NCBI GenBank assembly: GCA_015478945.1
Contig: JABUQX010086935.1
Span: 17,501-50,272, forward strand
Origin: Trachelipus rathkii
Taxonomy: Eukaryota; Arthropoda; Malacostraca; Isopoda; Trachelipodidae
DNA: 32,772 nucleotides
Direction of reading: 5' to 3'
Shown here: positions 1-12,500 of the stretch, in pieces
Numbering within the stretch: position 1 is the stretch's first letter
How the letters are laid out: each line of letters begins with the position of its first letter
Notes under the pieces: generated by a model
Told to the model about the DNA's origin: nothing
Databases searched by the model: none
Seen by the model: only the letters and a program-made list of their open reading frames with translations
Made by a program: the position numbers and the translations under genes

Positions 1-109
1 GCTCAATGTGAACTCTGATTCTAACAAAAATTTTCCCAGTCTTAGCAACAACCCTCAATCTAAGTTACAGGTTATAAAAAAAAAAACTAAGAATGTGGAT
101 AAAGTACCT

Positions 110-294
110 TAGGAGGTGATGATGCCATTTCGGCAAAGGAATTTGTCAAAATCAGGTGGCGAATCAATAACTCCGCTGAGGATTCCCTTTGCGGGAAGAT
201 GTACGCCGCTTTCCTTCTCTTTAGGTAGATGATCCTCCTGCACAAGTGTGGACCACTGATGTTCCAAACTTGACGCGTTCCGAAACTGGGACCT
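110..294 (-). other. Possible host exon (unrecognised)
   Basis: Read on the - strand, this segment starts just after a strong splice-acceptor-like sequence (T-rich, ending TCATTCTCAG) and runs to a possible donor (CTAAG followed by GTACTT). It is less AT-rich than its surroundings. Two frames are open. One gives about 60 residues with a soluble-protein composition (acidic, lysine and serine-rich, containing PPDFDKF) and ends in TAA just before the possible donor, as a terminal exon would. The other is open right through the donor but is basic and less protein-like. I do not recognise either product. It could be the last exon of a host gene or a chance ORF. Confidence 0.3.
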
Positions 295-310
295 GAGAAT
301 GACAAAAACA

Positions 311-840
311 AATTAAGGTTGTCACGAAATCTCCTTCATCTCACCAGCAATTATATTAAATTAAGTTTATTAATTAATTCAGATATCAAACATAAAACTA
401 TAATTTACGTTATGCTAAATATATACAACCATATCTGAATTTCTTTTATATACAAAAAGTTACTTTATTTTTACTTTACTTTACTATGTAAAACAACTCA
501 AACATTTTACTTTTATCGTTAAAGCAAAGAAATAGCGAACTAATTCAACTATGTACAATTTTACAGAATTAATTACTTTAATTTATTATTATTTTATTAT
601 GTTATTTATAACCCCATTAATTTAACTTTATAGATAAAAACTTCTGCCCTCCCGAACACAACAAATTCCATATTCACCCTTCCGTAGGGATCAGGATGCG
701 ATGTCCAAGATGCGTAATGAATACTGATGTCAATATATTTAAAGATGTTGATTTTATTTTATCTCTCTCCTAGATAGTAATTTTCCTGATTACGATTTTA
801 ATCTGTGGGATGGGGAAAGACAAAAGTATGTTGAATCCAC
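311..840. other. AT-rich non-coding stretch
   Basis: No gene, RNA or clear element is visible. The DNA is AT-rich with short homopolymers and leads into the first long (AT)n array. Confidence 0.6.
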
Positions 841-842
841 TT

Positions 843-1789
<947 letters not shown>

Positions 1790-1790
<1 letters not shown>

Positions 1791-2135
1791 TACCAACTGG
1801 ATATCAGTGGCTGAATAAGACAAGAAGGAGCGCAGAGTGAAAACGTGTGATGTTGATTGAAGAATCTGAGCGAATGAATGAGAAAGGAAAAAGCGCCTTG
1901 CCTATATACGAAAAGCTTAACTGAAAAGTACTCAAACTTCTCAAGAAACATAAGTAACAAGATTTAAGTAACCTGATTTGTGTAAATGAGTTGAAAGACA
2001 CAAAACTCCTCAGGCAATAAGGTAAAGAATAGTATGTGCATAAATTTTTTTGATGTCAGTAAGAATGAAGTAATAGTTTGAAACAATAAAAATGAAAAGG
2101 CCGATAAGAACACAGAAAAGTCAGGGGAGACTACA
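1790..2135 (-). repeat. Candidate 3' LTR of decayed gypsy element
   Basis: On the - strand, a purine-rich tract (G9 followed by ATAAA, about 2136-2149) sits just after the end of the pol relic. It is followed at 2135 by TGTAGTCTCCCC, a TG start typical of LTRs. Further in is a TATA-like element (CGTATATAGGC, near 1900), suggesting a U3 promoter. No second copy exists in the window to prove it is an LTR, and the distal boundary near 1790 is a guess. Confidence 0.5.
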
Positions 2136-2165
2136 TTTATCCCCCCCCCAGTAAGAACGGAGCTC

Positions 2166-2432
2166 TCACGGAGTGAAGTAAAAAACAGGGTGAAGAGGCC
2201 GACCGGCACGCGAAGTAGGATAAGGAAGAGAAGAACTGGAAGGCTGAGGGGTAGTTGTAGGAGGTGATAAACGAGGAGGAAGGGAAGGAGTAGGTGGAGA
2301 AGTTACAGGCGGAGTAGGGGTGGGCAAAGTAAAAGGAATACGAGACGGAGGAGTAGGGACCATGTCAAATGAAGAAGCGGGATCAGCATCCAGGAAAGCT
2401 GGTTTGATCCTATAAATCGAGATGTTCTCCAC
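2166..2432 (-). pseudogene. C-terminal Pro-rich tail of gypsy relic A polyprotein
   Basis: The frame starts with YRIKPAFLDADPAS, the 'DRLKPAF' type end of the integrase C-terminal domain in this kind of gypsy element. A Pro/Ser/Thr-rich linker (about 50 residues) follows, then TSRAGRPLHP, a terminal 'R-x-G-R' motif frequently seen at the end of such polyproteins. The stop codon lies about 16 bp before the polypurine tract, so this is the true C-terminus. Confidence 0.7.
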
Positions 2433-2830
2433 TTTGGATCCTTTTTGAAGGGAGAAGTACTTGTGATAACGTAAAACACGGAAGGGACTATCGTATCGGG
2501 CCTGAAGTGGACCGCGATGTGAATCGTGACGAACCAGAATATGTGAACAGGAGTCAAGTTCGGAGTTAATGTAAGTGGCACGACGAATCTGACGAGGTAT
2601 GGAAGGCTTCCAAGAATCAGCACACGATTAGCACATTATGAAGGTGCTGATCCGCAGTAGTAAGAGAAGGAGGTGATGAATTGCCAAGAATATGGATGAG
2701 GAACCGTGGTGACCACTTCAGTGATGAGTCACCGAGGTCCTCTTTGTATGAACCAATACCGCTGGTAATGAAGGGAAGAGTCTCTTGACCAGTTTTCGGG
2801 ATTACCATGCGCCATCAAGGAAGCTTTCAA

Positions 2831-3375
2831 CTAACCGGGAAACTGCTCTATCATTCCCTGAGCCTTGGGACGGTAACTACAGGAGCAGAGGCGTTTGGAA
2901 CCGATGAGAACCATGAGGTCTTTCCACAGGTAAGATTCGAACTGTCTACCTTGGTCCGTGGAGACGGTAGAAGGAGTGCTGAACCTATCGATCCAGTTGA
3001 AAAGAAATGCCTGGGCGATGGTTTCACTGGATGTATCTTGCAAAAGAAAGAGTTTCGACCAGCAAGTAGCGGTCAATGCAAGTAAGGATGTGGGTGTAGC
3101 CATTGAAGGAGTTAGAGGTCCAACCAAGTCTATGTGGACTTGGTGAGCGTTGACTGGGAGGAAGAAACTGCTCGACAGATGAGCCTATGGACTTTGTGTT
3201 TGCAACTAAGGCACTGTTTAGTCCACAGCTTAACGTCCTGGAGAAGGGACGGCCAGACAAAATGTTTATTGACTTGGGAACCTTTAACACCTGGATGCGA
3301 GACATTGTGAATGGTGTTAAAGACAAGACGACGCATGGGAGTAGGTACAACAGGACGGGGCATATAAGAAGACAT
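2831..3375 (-). pseudogene. Integrase fragments of gypsy relic A
   Basis: The frame at 3375-3130 holds FNTIHNVSHPGVKGSQ, then FVWPSLLQDVKLWTKQCLSC, the HHCC zinc-binding N-terminus of integrase. The frame at 3127-2831 holds the core: FSTPSTVSTDQGRQFES (second catalytic Asp) and YRPKAQGMIEQF (catalytic Glu). There are 35 residues between those two acidic residues, as in the D,D35E integrase signature. The frames are shifted relative to each other, so no single product can be made. Confidence 0.85.
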
Positions 3376-3551
3376 ATATCACATAGAAGGGAAGAAAGCC
3401 GAAAACTTCCACACTCTGAATGTCGAAGGTGGAGTTAGCTAGGAATGTAAATTCCTCCAGCTTCTGCAGACGGGACATCTCATAGTTGAGAGCTGAAGAT
3501 GATAAACAAATCTAACGAGAAAGGGCATCAGCAGGGATGTTTTCTGCACCC

Positions 3552-4370
3552 TTAACAATATCGGTAGTGAATTGACAATGAATCTTGAGATGACGTGCCT
3601 GCGTGGAGACCTGTTTGATTCAGATGCAACATGATGGTGAGGCAGGTTATCGGTGAGAACAGAAACTTCAACTTCGATAAATGAACTGGTGCTTTGACGC
3701 GATAAAAATAATCATAATTCTCTTCCAAAGGCGCTGTAACGTACCTCGGGAGGTTGAAGCTTCTTGGAAAAGAACGCCAAGGGACGCCACTCACCTTCGA
3801 GAAACTGCTGAAGGCCGGCAGGACGCGTGCGGGGAGCGGAAGTAGAAGTGTAAAACAGAGAGAACAAGAAGTTTGTTTTCCTTTGATAGAGGTGAAGGCA
3901 TGGCGGGCCTCGTTGGTCCAGTCGACGATGACAGAGGCCGAAGAACCTTTTCTAACAGGTTTGAGAAGAGCGTTGAGAGGACGAAGTATTTCTGCAGCGG
4001 ACGGGATAAACCTGGTGGTAAAAGCCATCATCCGAAAGTAACTTGAGTTGATTGATGTTCATGTAAAGATGAAGAACGTATGGGTAACCTGTCTCTATGG
4101 GCGGATGCCTGATAGTGTGCCTAAGGAAGGTTAGTGAGAAACCGCCATTAATAACATTGTAAAGATTGACACAAATGCCATGCTCTACTAACCTAGTAAA
4201 CACTTGGCGGAGATAGGCGTGCTCATCTGGGGTGTGGAGCTGGCGATGAGCAGGGCATATATGCATGCGGCTGACGAAGGGCAATACTCAGAGGATGGAA
4301 TCAATAAACGTTGGAACGATTGTGCTGCATTCTGAAGACTGAAATGGGCAGGTAAGAATTCAAAAAGCAC
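3552..4370 (-). pseudogene. Reverse transcriptase / RNase H fragments of gypsy relic A
   Basis: Three overlapping frames together cover RT and the RT-RNase H connection. Around 4370-4190 is FEFLPAHFSLQNAAQSFQR, matching the RT motif normally read as F-x-R-M-P-F-G-L-x-N-A-A-x-x-F-Q-R. The catalytic Y-x-D-D position shortly after (about 4250-4285) reads CIYALLIAS, so both catalytic aspartates are replaced. Next comes TPDEHAYLRQVFTRL, and in the 4031 frame RFIPSAAEILRPLNALL plus WTNEARHAFTSIK, the usual connection before RNase H. The RT cannot be active. Confidence 0.85.
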
Positions 4371-4991
4371 CAGTATTATATATAGTCATTGACGTTTGCA
4401 AATGAATGGACAGGGACTGACAAAATTGTTTTAACACAATGATTTAAAAATTACGTATCCGAGAAAGGTTGGCAGAAATCCTTGTATGTGATGGAGAGTA
4501 GGTACCATCTGCATGAGTAATAGCATTAAGGCAACCTATAATTCCGGTCGGGTGTGGAGTGCCTTTGGGTTTATACCAAGATGAAGAGAAGAGGCATAGT
4601 CGGACTTAGAAGGGGGACACACTTTGTTGAGCAGGGTGTTGACTCCTGCCTAACAGCTTGAAGTTTGTCAAGCGACTGACGGTGTGAAGAAGAGGCCTCC
4701 ATCACCTGATGGTGACGACGTTGTGTTTAACCTCTGGGAAGGTCGAGATGGGGAGATAAAGATCAGAAGTTTAAAGAGGAAGAGATTCTAGGGCAATACA
4801 CCAGCAGCAGATACTGCTGATGAAGTAGTAGCACAAATGGAAGCAGAGAGAACTGAGTCCTGTAATCAATCAAGTTGCATTATATCAAGATATTGAATAA
4901 CTCAATCCACAGATAAAATAACAAGATATTAAAGTATATGTTAAATCAATAATAAAAAGCAAGATCAAAAGGAACAAAACTATAAGCAGTA

Positions 4992-5657
4992 TTAAAAGAA
5001 AGGGTGAGATGAAGTTAGTTTGGTACTGTGCATAATGAATGGAACTGTCACTGGTGACCAAAAGAAACCAAAGGTTTGTTGCACACGGTTCTGCAGGAAA
5101 GAACGAGGCAAAACTGAGAATGAACTACCTGTATCGATCAGGTAAGACAAGGCAGTAGAAGGGTCATAAATACAAAGAAGGTTGGACATGGGATTTGCTA
5201 CACTGTGCCGTTTTATGGTGTGGCAGGGAAGTTTAACTGATAAGCGCAGGGTTTGATGCAATTTCGAGTCTGGCCACCCCATCGCTGATATTTTAAACAT
5301 GCACCCTGTTGATTGTGCGTTATAGGTATACAGCAGAACTTTGAGAAGATGGCGATTGTTGAGGTTGATGGTGCAGCCGTGCATCAGATTGACGGGATGG
5401 GGTGGGGGAACGGCGATAGTAGCGACGATGCTGAGGAGAGCGAGGATGGCGAGCAAACCTAGCATATCAGATAATAAGGCGGATGGTAGCCTGTCTCTGA
5501 GGCTTTCATTCTTTAAAAGCTTTTTTATTTTTTTGCTATCAGTGATACCTAGCCTAGCTAACAATTCAGATTTTAAATGGGTGTATGGCTGATTATTAAT
5601 TTGCAACTGAGGTAAAATATCACATAATATAATTAAAGACAATTTTCTGCTTTTCAA
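4992..5657 (-). pseudogene. Gag C-terminus and aspartic protease fragment of gypsy relic A
   Basis: An open stretch of 221 codons. Its first part (PYTHLKSELLARLGI and SLRDRLPSALLSDML) has the look of a gypsy gag capsid C-terminus. Its end carries SYLIDTGSSFSVLPRSF, which contains the DTG active-site triad of retroviral-type aspartic proteases followed by the usual hydrophobic S-V-L-P run. The middle looks frameshifted: a Leu/Ala-rich run stands where a zinc knuckle or linker would be expected. Both the fold and order are established for Ty3/Gypsy polyproteins. Function is lost because of the downstream breaks. Confidence 0.8.
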
Positions 5658-6029
5658 CTGTAGTTAGAAAACCTTTGGTTATATAAAAATATAACAAGAC
5701 TAGACAAAAAAATTTACTTTTGATTTCTTTCCATAAGTTTAACACCCGAGCACAAGACTATTATAAAAAAAAAAAAACTTCCCTGACAAACCCATAATTT
5801 GATACAAAAGAACTGCTCCTACGTTGGTATCAGTAAAATATAACAGACACTCAATTGATGCTGATACCAAAATCTTATGTTTACATAATTGGAAATTAAG
5901 CTTTAATTTTTACTGCAATTAAAAAATTAGCAATACATCACTAATAGCTAGCTGTTAACCTTATTATCCCATTACTTAATTATATTTTAGGAAGTCATGG
6001 TTGCTAATTACACTTTTAATATTTTATTA

Positions 6030-6030
<1 letters not shown>
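5658..6030. other. AT-rich stretch with subterminal GGTATCAG motifs
   Basis: No coding signal. The segment includes GGTATCAG and GCTGATACC motifs (about 5825-5875) like those in the hAT-like arm that follows, so it is probably subterminal DNA of that element. It also carries a poly-A run near 5766. Confidence 0.45.
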
Positions 6031-6722
<692 letters not shown>

Positions 6723-6725
<3 letters not shown>

Positions 6726-6830
6726 ATGTACCGGAACCAAAATTTTTGGCTCCTGCCGGAACTGGAACTTTCTGGAACCTTGGAAAAGTTCCAGCCGGAA
6801 GTTCCGGTCAGAACCGGAACTTATTGACTT
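6723..6830 (+). mobile_element. Second hAT-like terminus (GGAACC family)
   Basis: Starts GATGTACCGGAACCAAAA and continues with many forward and reverse copies of CCGGAAC/GTTCCGG. A related end beginning TAGGGATGTACCAGAACC lies at 32427. The GATGTACC start with self-complementary CCGGAAC motifs is typical of hAT-like MITEs. The first bases (TAGG) are missing here, where it meets the (TA)n array. No matching inverted end was found nearby. Confidence 0.55.
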
Positions 6831-6833
6831 CCG

Positions 6834-7019
6834 CTACACCTTACATATTATACTGAAAACTTGTCTGATTAACAAGTGCAGTTTCTCTAGAAGTATCTGG
6901 CATCTTGTCATTTCCATATTGTGAGCTCTTAGTTCTGTAAGCCAAAATTGGGATATGCGGATCAGTAAATTTACTAAGTAAAATAGGAATTTACTATATA
7001 AAGTTCTACAGGTCTTCAA
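6834..7019 (-). other. Short coding-like remnant, unrecognised
   Basis: On the - strand two frames are open. One has about 42 codons of protein-like composition (PHIPILAYRTKSSQYGN, then KMPDTSRETALVNQTSFQY) ending in a stop near 6840. It follows a possible splice acceptor (TTTTACTTAG). It could be a terminal exon or the end of a transposon gene. No family is recognised. Confidence 0.15.
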
Positions 7020-7245
7020 AGTTTAAAAAGCTTTCTTCAGAAGCGGGAAACGCGTTTGAGGATTAGAGATCATGTTTAACTCCACAACATGGAGAGCAAC
7101 TTATTTTCCTACACCACAACATTTCCAAATTCAAATAAGTTAATTTTTAAGTAAATGAAAATTCTTTTTAAATTTTTTAAATTTTTGTTTAAACAGTTTA
7201 GTTAATGTTTTGTTTTGTAGTATTTTCTACTTTAAAGTTAATTTC
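7020..7245. other. AT-rich non-coding stretch
   Basis: AT-rich DNA with nothing recognisable. Confidence 0.5.
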
Positions 7246-7246
7246 T

Positions 7247-8096
<850 letters not shown>

Positions 8097-9195
8097 TTAC
8101 CTTCCAGCTGGGTTGTACTTACTAATCTTGACTCGTGTTTGACCTAATGGTAGCATCTAATTCGCCCTTAGAAGTGCAGTAAATAATGGCCTTTTTATTT
8201 TATATTTCAGATTCAAATCATTGAGAGGATGTTAGCAATAAAGAATGATGTGAACATAAACGCTAGGATATGAAACGAAGTGCTTCTAATTTCTTAACTT
8301 TTTACTTTGTAAAAATAGTAATAAAATATTATCATATTCCAAATTTCTTTATCCAACAAAAATCATATAATAAATGTTCATAAAATATTTTTATATCCTT
8401 TTCATCTATTCACTGTTTAATATAAATATATTATACAAATGTTAAAGTACTGGTCAAACATATATCTTAAAATAAAATCCTTTTCTATTAAATAAAATTC
8501 TTCTTAAAGTACAGAATAGAGCAACGGAGTGAGAGCTTTCAAAAACATAGATTATGTGCACTAAGTTTTCTAAGTGAGAGAATATTTCAATGTTTAATTA
8601 AAACGTTACCTGGTAATAAATAATATATTCTTTTGTTCGCTTGTGAACAAATAAGGCATTTAGAAATGGATCAAGGCTCATACAGGAGCAAAAATATAAT
8701 AAATAATCTACTCTTCTTGTGTAGAACGACAAACGTAAATTTCCAATAATACAGTACCTATACTATGGTACAGCCTATTCAATGGCTAGCAAGCTTGTTG
8801 CGGAGAAATCTCAAAACATAGAGAAAAATATAATAATGCCTTTTAAAAGAATTTTCTTCACAAAATTCTTTTGTAAATAAATTTAAAATAAGCACAGTCA
8901 CTTTATAGAAATATAAAACACTGTTAAATGATACACAGGTAATTTAATTCTCACTTTTTATATAATAAACAGCGCACACTTGTAACACCGCCACTCACTA
9001 CCGAAGTCCAAGCTCTACTCCCGACACTTAGTTTCCAATTTTCGGTGGAAGCAAATTTCGTTCCACATCTCTCACTATTGGAACTTAAATTCTTTCTCGA
9101 ATTATAAAGTCTTTTAAATTTTACAACCTCATAAATACTTCCATCAATGTTTTTAAATAACAACATCGTAACCATATCTAAAAGTTATGGTAAAG
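8097..9195 (-). repeat. Candidate 3' LTR of gypsy B (1.1-kb direct repeat, copy 1)
   Basis: This block aligns along its full length, with many small indels, to 21866-23077 in the same orientation. It lies immediately beyond the G10 tract after gypsy B pol, where a 3' LTR belongs. On the - strand it contains a TATA box (TATATAAAAAG at 8954-8964) preceded by a GC-richer U3-like segment. The usual TG...CA ends are not evident, and homology with copy 2 stops a few bases short of the G tract. It could instead be an unrelated dispersed repeat. Relative to copy 2 it lacks about 70 bp near 8505. Confidence 0.6.
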
Positions 9196-9200
9196 AAAGT

Positions 9201-9210
9201 CCCCCCCCCC
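9201..9210 (-). promoter_or_regulatory. Candidate polypurine tract (G10)
   Basis: Ten consecutive G on the - strand, between the 3' untranslated region of gypsy B and the candidate LTR. Plus-strand DNA synthesis of LTR elements is primed from such a tract. Gypsy relic A has a similar G9 tract (about 2141-2149) at the equivalent place. Confidence 0.5.
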
Positions 9211-9558
9211 GAAAAGATAAGAAAATTTATGTAAATTTTCTTCCTAACGTAATGATAATTACATCTATTATTTAAAAACAAAAACCTAAATCATTTGAAA
9301 ACTATTATACATAATTTATACATATAAATAATTACATAAAAGAAAACAACACTCCTCTCTTCAAACATCCAATGAAAGTCCTTCCTTCCATAATCGCATT
9401 TTCAAGTCTTTGGGCATTTAATTACTTAAAAAAAAAAAAAATAATTACATAAATAAGCATGACTAAAACACTTCAAATCCACTTATCAGATATCCCGAAG
9501 AACATCCCTTGGAAAAGCATGCAGAGAAAAACACCCAAAAAGAACCTATGAAACGGAA

Positions 9559-12500
9559 TTAAGAACAGGAAGCTTCGTTATTAAAAGAAGAGTTATGATC
9601 GGAACGATCATGCATAGGAGTACTGTGAGAGATTTGAAACCTCTTGTTAGAACGTAAATTTCTAGGGCTACCTTCACGAGGTCCCCCGAATCTTTGATAT
9701 GGCACATAACTTGCATCAGAAAGATCTGATTCCGACTTAGAACATTCAAAACTACTGTCGCGAGCACTACTATTCCTATCACCAAAACCATGAAAAGACC
9801 TCTGAAAAGAATCTTCAGAATCAAAATTAGGATCATCTACAATTTCGGAAATATTTTGATTTCGATCAAAAACTGGACTATCTTGAACTCTTATAGGGTC
9901 TTGAAAAGAAGACTGAGAATAACTTGGATTATTCACCGAAGGTGGATTATTAAAATTCCTCGCGAATTTATGTGGAATACAGACATTTTCTTCATCAACT
10001 TCTTCTGTTGACGCATCTTCCACAACTTCATCATGACAATCAAAATGTACTTTCTTATTACTCTTATTATAACTAAAAGACTTACCTAACTTTTTAGACG
10101 TAGGTTCGACCATAACTGGTTCTGCAACCACCTTAAAATTGTCACTGTGGACAGCTATCTCCCTACCAGTAGCTAAACACTGCAATATGAAACGATTTCT
10201 ACCCAGGACACCAATAACCCTGTAAGGTCCCTGCCATCGCTTATGTAATTTAAAAGGTAATTTAGGAGGTTTAACAGCTAAAATATATACACGACTTCCT
10301 ACCTTGATATCTCTTTCCAAAGCTTTACTGTGTTGTCTTGACACAAACTTTTGAGTTTCCAACTCCAAATTCTCTTTTGCTATCTCTCGTATCAAATTAG
10401 TTCTTACACTCAAATCTATTAACTGTTCATGTGTAGGACGAAAATCTTCTTCTAAATTTATAAATGGAGATACGTAGTTATCTACATCATACGGTAGACG
10501 CTTATTGTAACCATGAAGTACGTAGTGCGCACTTTCCCCTATAGATTCATTGAAAGTGCTATTTAAACATAACTGGACAAATGGTAAATAATTGGACCAA
10601 TCGTCCCCCTTTTCGTTTATGTAATGTCTAAGGTAATTTTCAATCTGTAAGTTAGTTCTTTCACATAAAGAATTTGCTATAGGACTCCTTACGCTTATCT
10701 CTACCTTACGAATTTTCCACAATTTACAAAGTTGCTTGAAAAAATCAGATATATATTCACCACCTCCATCCGATACCAAAATACTGGGGCAACTATGCCT
10801 TACTATGACGCGATGTAATAACGCATTGCCGATGTGTATACCACTTCTAGAAGGTATACCACAAATTTCAACATACCTGGTTAACGAATCCTTAAATAAT
10901 AAAATATATTTAGCACCAGAAACTTTACAAGTCGGCAATGGGCCGATAATGTCGGTATGAACACGTGAAAACGGAGCATAAGCAAGTGGGTACTTAAATA
11001 TAGGTGCTCTATGTGGAATATTCCCTTTTACTTTCAAACATGAAGAACAATCTTTACAAAATTGGTAGACCCTTTTCGTCATACCCGGAAAAATATATCT
11101 CTCTTTAATCTTCTTCTCCGTCCTTATATGACTCATGTGTCCCGATCCCAAAGAACAATGACCAATATTCAACACAGTATATATTAAAGAATCTGGTATC
11201 TCTATGAGATACTTTTGCTCATTAGTTACATAATACAATATACCCTTAACATAAGCGTGTGGAAAACTGTGCACACCACCATTTTCTTTAACAAAATTTA
11301 ATATAGGAATCAATCTAGGACACTTCTCCTGTTCTGCCTTAATAACATCTGAAGTTAAATTAAACAACTGAGTGTTTGGATATATAACATCAATACGTGA
11401 AATAAAAGAAACTGGAACATAACCAGGAGGATTTCTCGAAAGAAAATCAGCGCAAACATTCTTTTTTCCTTCAATATAAAGAATTTCAGGTTCAAAAGCA
11501 TTAACCTTAATGGCCCACCGTGCCAATTTGTGCGAAAGATCCTTATTTTTAAATATACCTACCAATGGCTGATGATCAGTGAAAATACGTATTTTATAAC
11601 CAAATATAGTATTTCTGAACCTCGTTAAAGACCACATAATTGCCAAGGCTTCTAAGTCAATTGTACTATAGTTCTTTTCAGACTTGCTCAGAGTGCGAGA
11701 AGCGAAAGAAATTGGACGAATGTTTCCGTTATCATCCTTTTGAGCCAATGTAGCCCCTAGCCCGATGCTACTAGCATCTGTTGTAACAATGAAATCTTTA
11801 GTAAAATCAGGAAACTTTAGCAAAGGATCAATAATTAACTTCTGTTTTAGCGTATCAAACGCTCGTTGTTGCTCTTGTCCCCAAGAGAACGGTACACCCT
11901 TACGAAATAAAGACGTTATAGGTTGTGCTAAAACACTAAAATTCGGAACCATGGAACGATAGAAGGACACGAAACCTATGAAAGAACGCGCAGACGTTAC
12001 GTCTGTCGGTACTGAAAAAGACTTTAAAGCGTTAATTTTGGTCGGATCTGCCGACAACCCTTTAGAACTTATTTGAAAACCAAGGTACACAAGTGACCTT
12101 TTGAAGAAATTTGCCTTTTCGAGTTTCACCTTTAATTTAGCTCTTTTCAAAGCGTCAAAAACTAATCCCAAACTGTCATAATGTGACTTTATATCAGTAG
12201 AAAACACGATTATATCGTCAAGGTAAACTAAGGCATGTATTCCTAAGAGATGAGACAACGCTAACTCCATAACTCGACAAAAAACGTTAGCGGCGGTTCG
12301 CACTCCCATTGGTAAACGAACTGGTTCAAAATGACCTCGTTGAGACGAGAAAGCTAAATATGGGCGGCTTTCAGGAGCCACGCCCACCCCGTAGTAACCT
12401 GTGATGAGATCCAAAGAGGAGAACACAGAAGAATTGCCTAACTTGGACAATGTAGACTCGATGTGGGGTACGGGAAACTGTACCGGCACCACATATTTAT

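Larger units (their letters stand above)
2166..5657 (-). pseudogene. Decayed Ty3/Gypsy gag-pol polyprotein (gypsy relic A)
   Basis: A - strand retrotransposon reading region broken into at least eight frames by frameshifts and stops. Recognisable pieces occur in the right polyprotein order: gag C-terminus and aspartic protease (5657-4992), reverse transcriptase (about 4370-3950), RNase H connection (about 4031-3552), integrase zinc finger (about 3375-3130), integrase core (about 3127-2831) and a proline-rich C-terminal tail (2432-2166). This order (protease-RT-RNase H-integrase) is that of Ty3/Gypsy, not Ty1/Copia. The gag N-terminus and a 5' LTR are absent. The whole relic lies between two inverted hAT-like arms. 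The style of the gag, protease and tail resembles arthropod gypsy elements often found with a single gag-pol frame, but the clade is inferred from memory. Confidence 0.9.

Noticed and set aside
8951..9175. 74-codon - strand frame in the candidate LTR
   Set aside because: Not preserved in the second copy of the repeat, and it overlaps a TATA box region.
9546..9836. Small frames overlapping gypsy B pol and gag (also 9790, 10736, 11765, 14462, 14553, 15361, 15571)
   Set aside because: Shadows of the intact - strand genes, with no protein family evidence.
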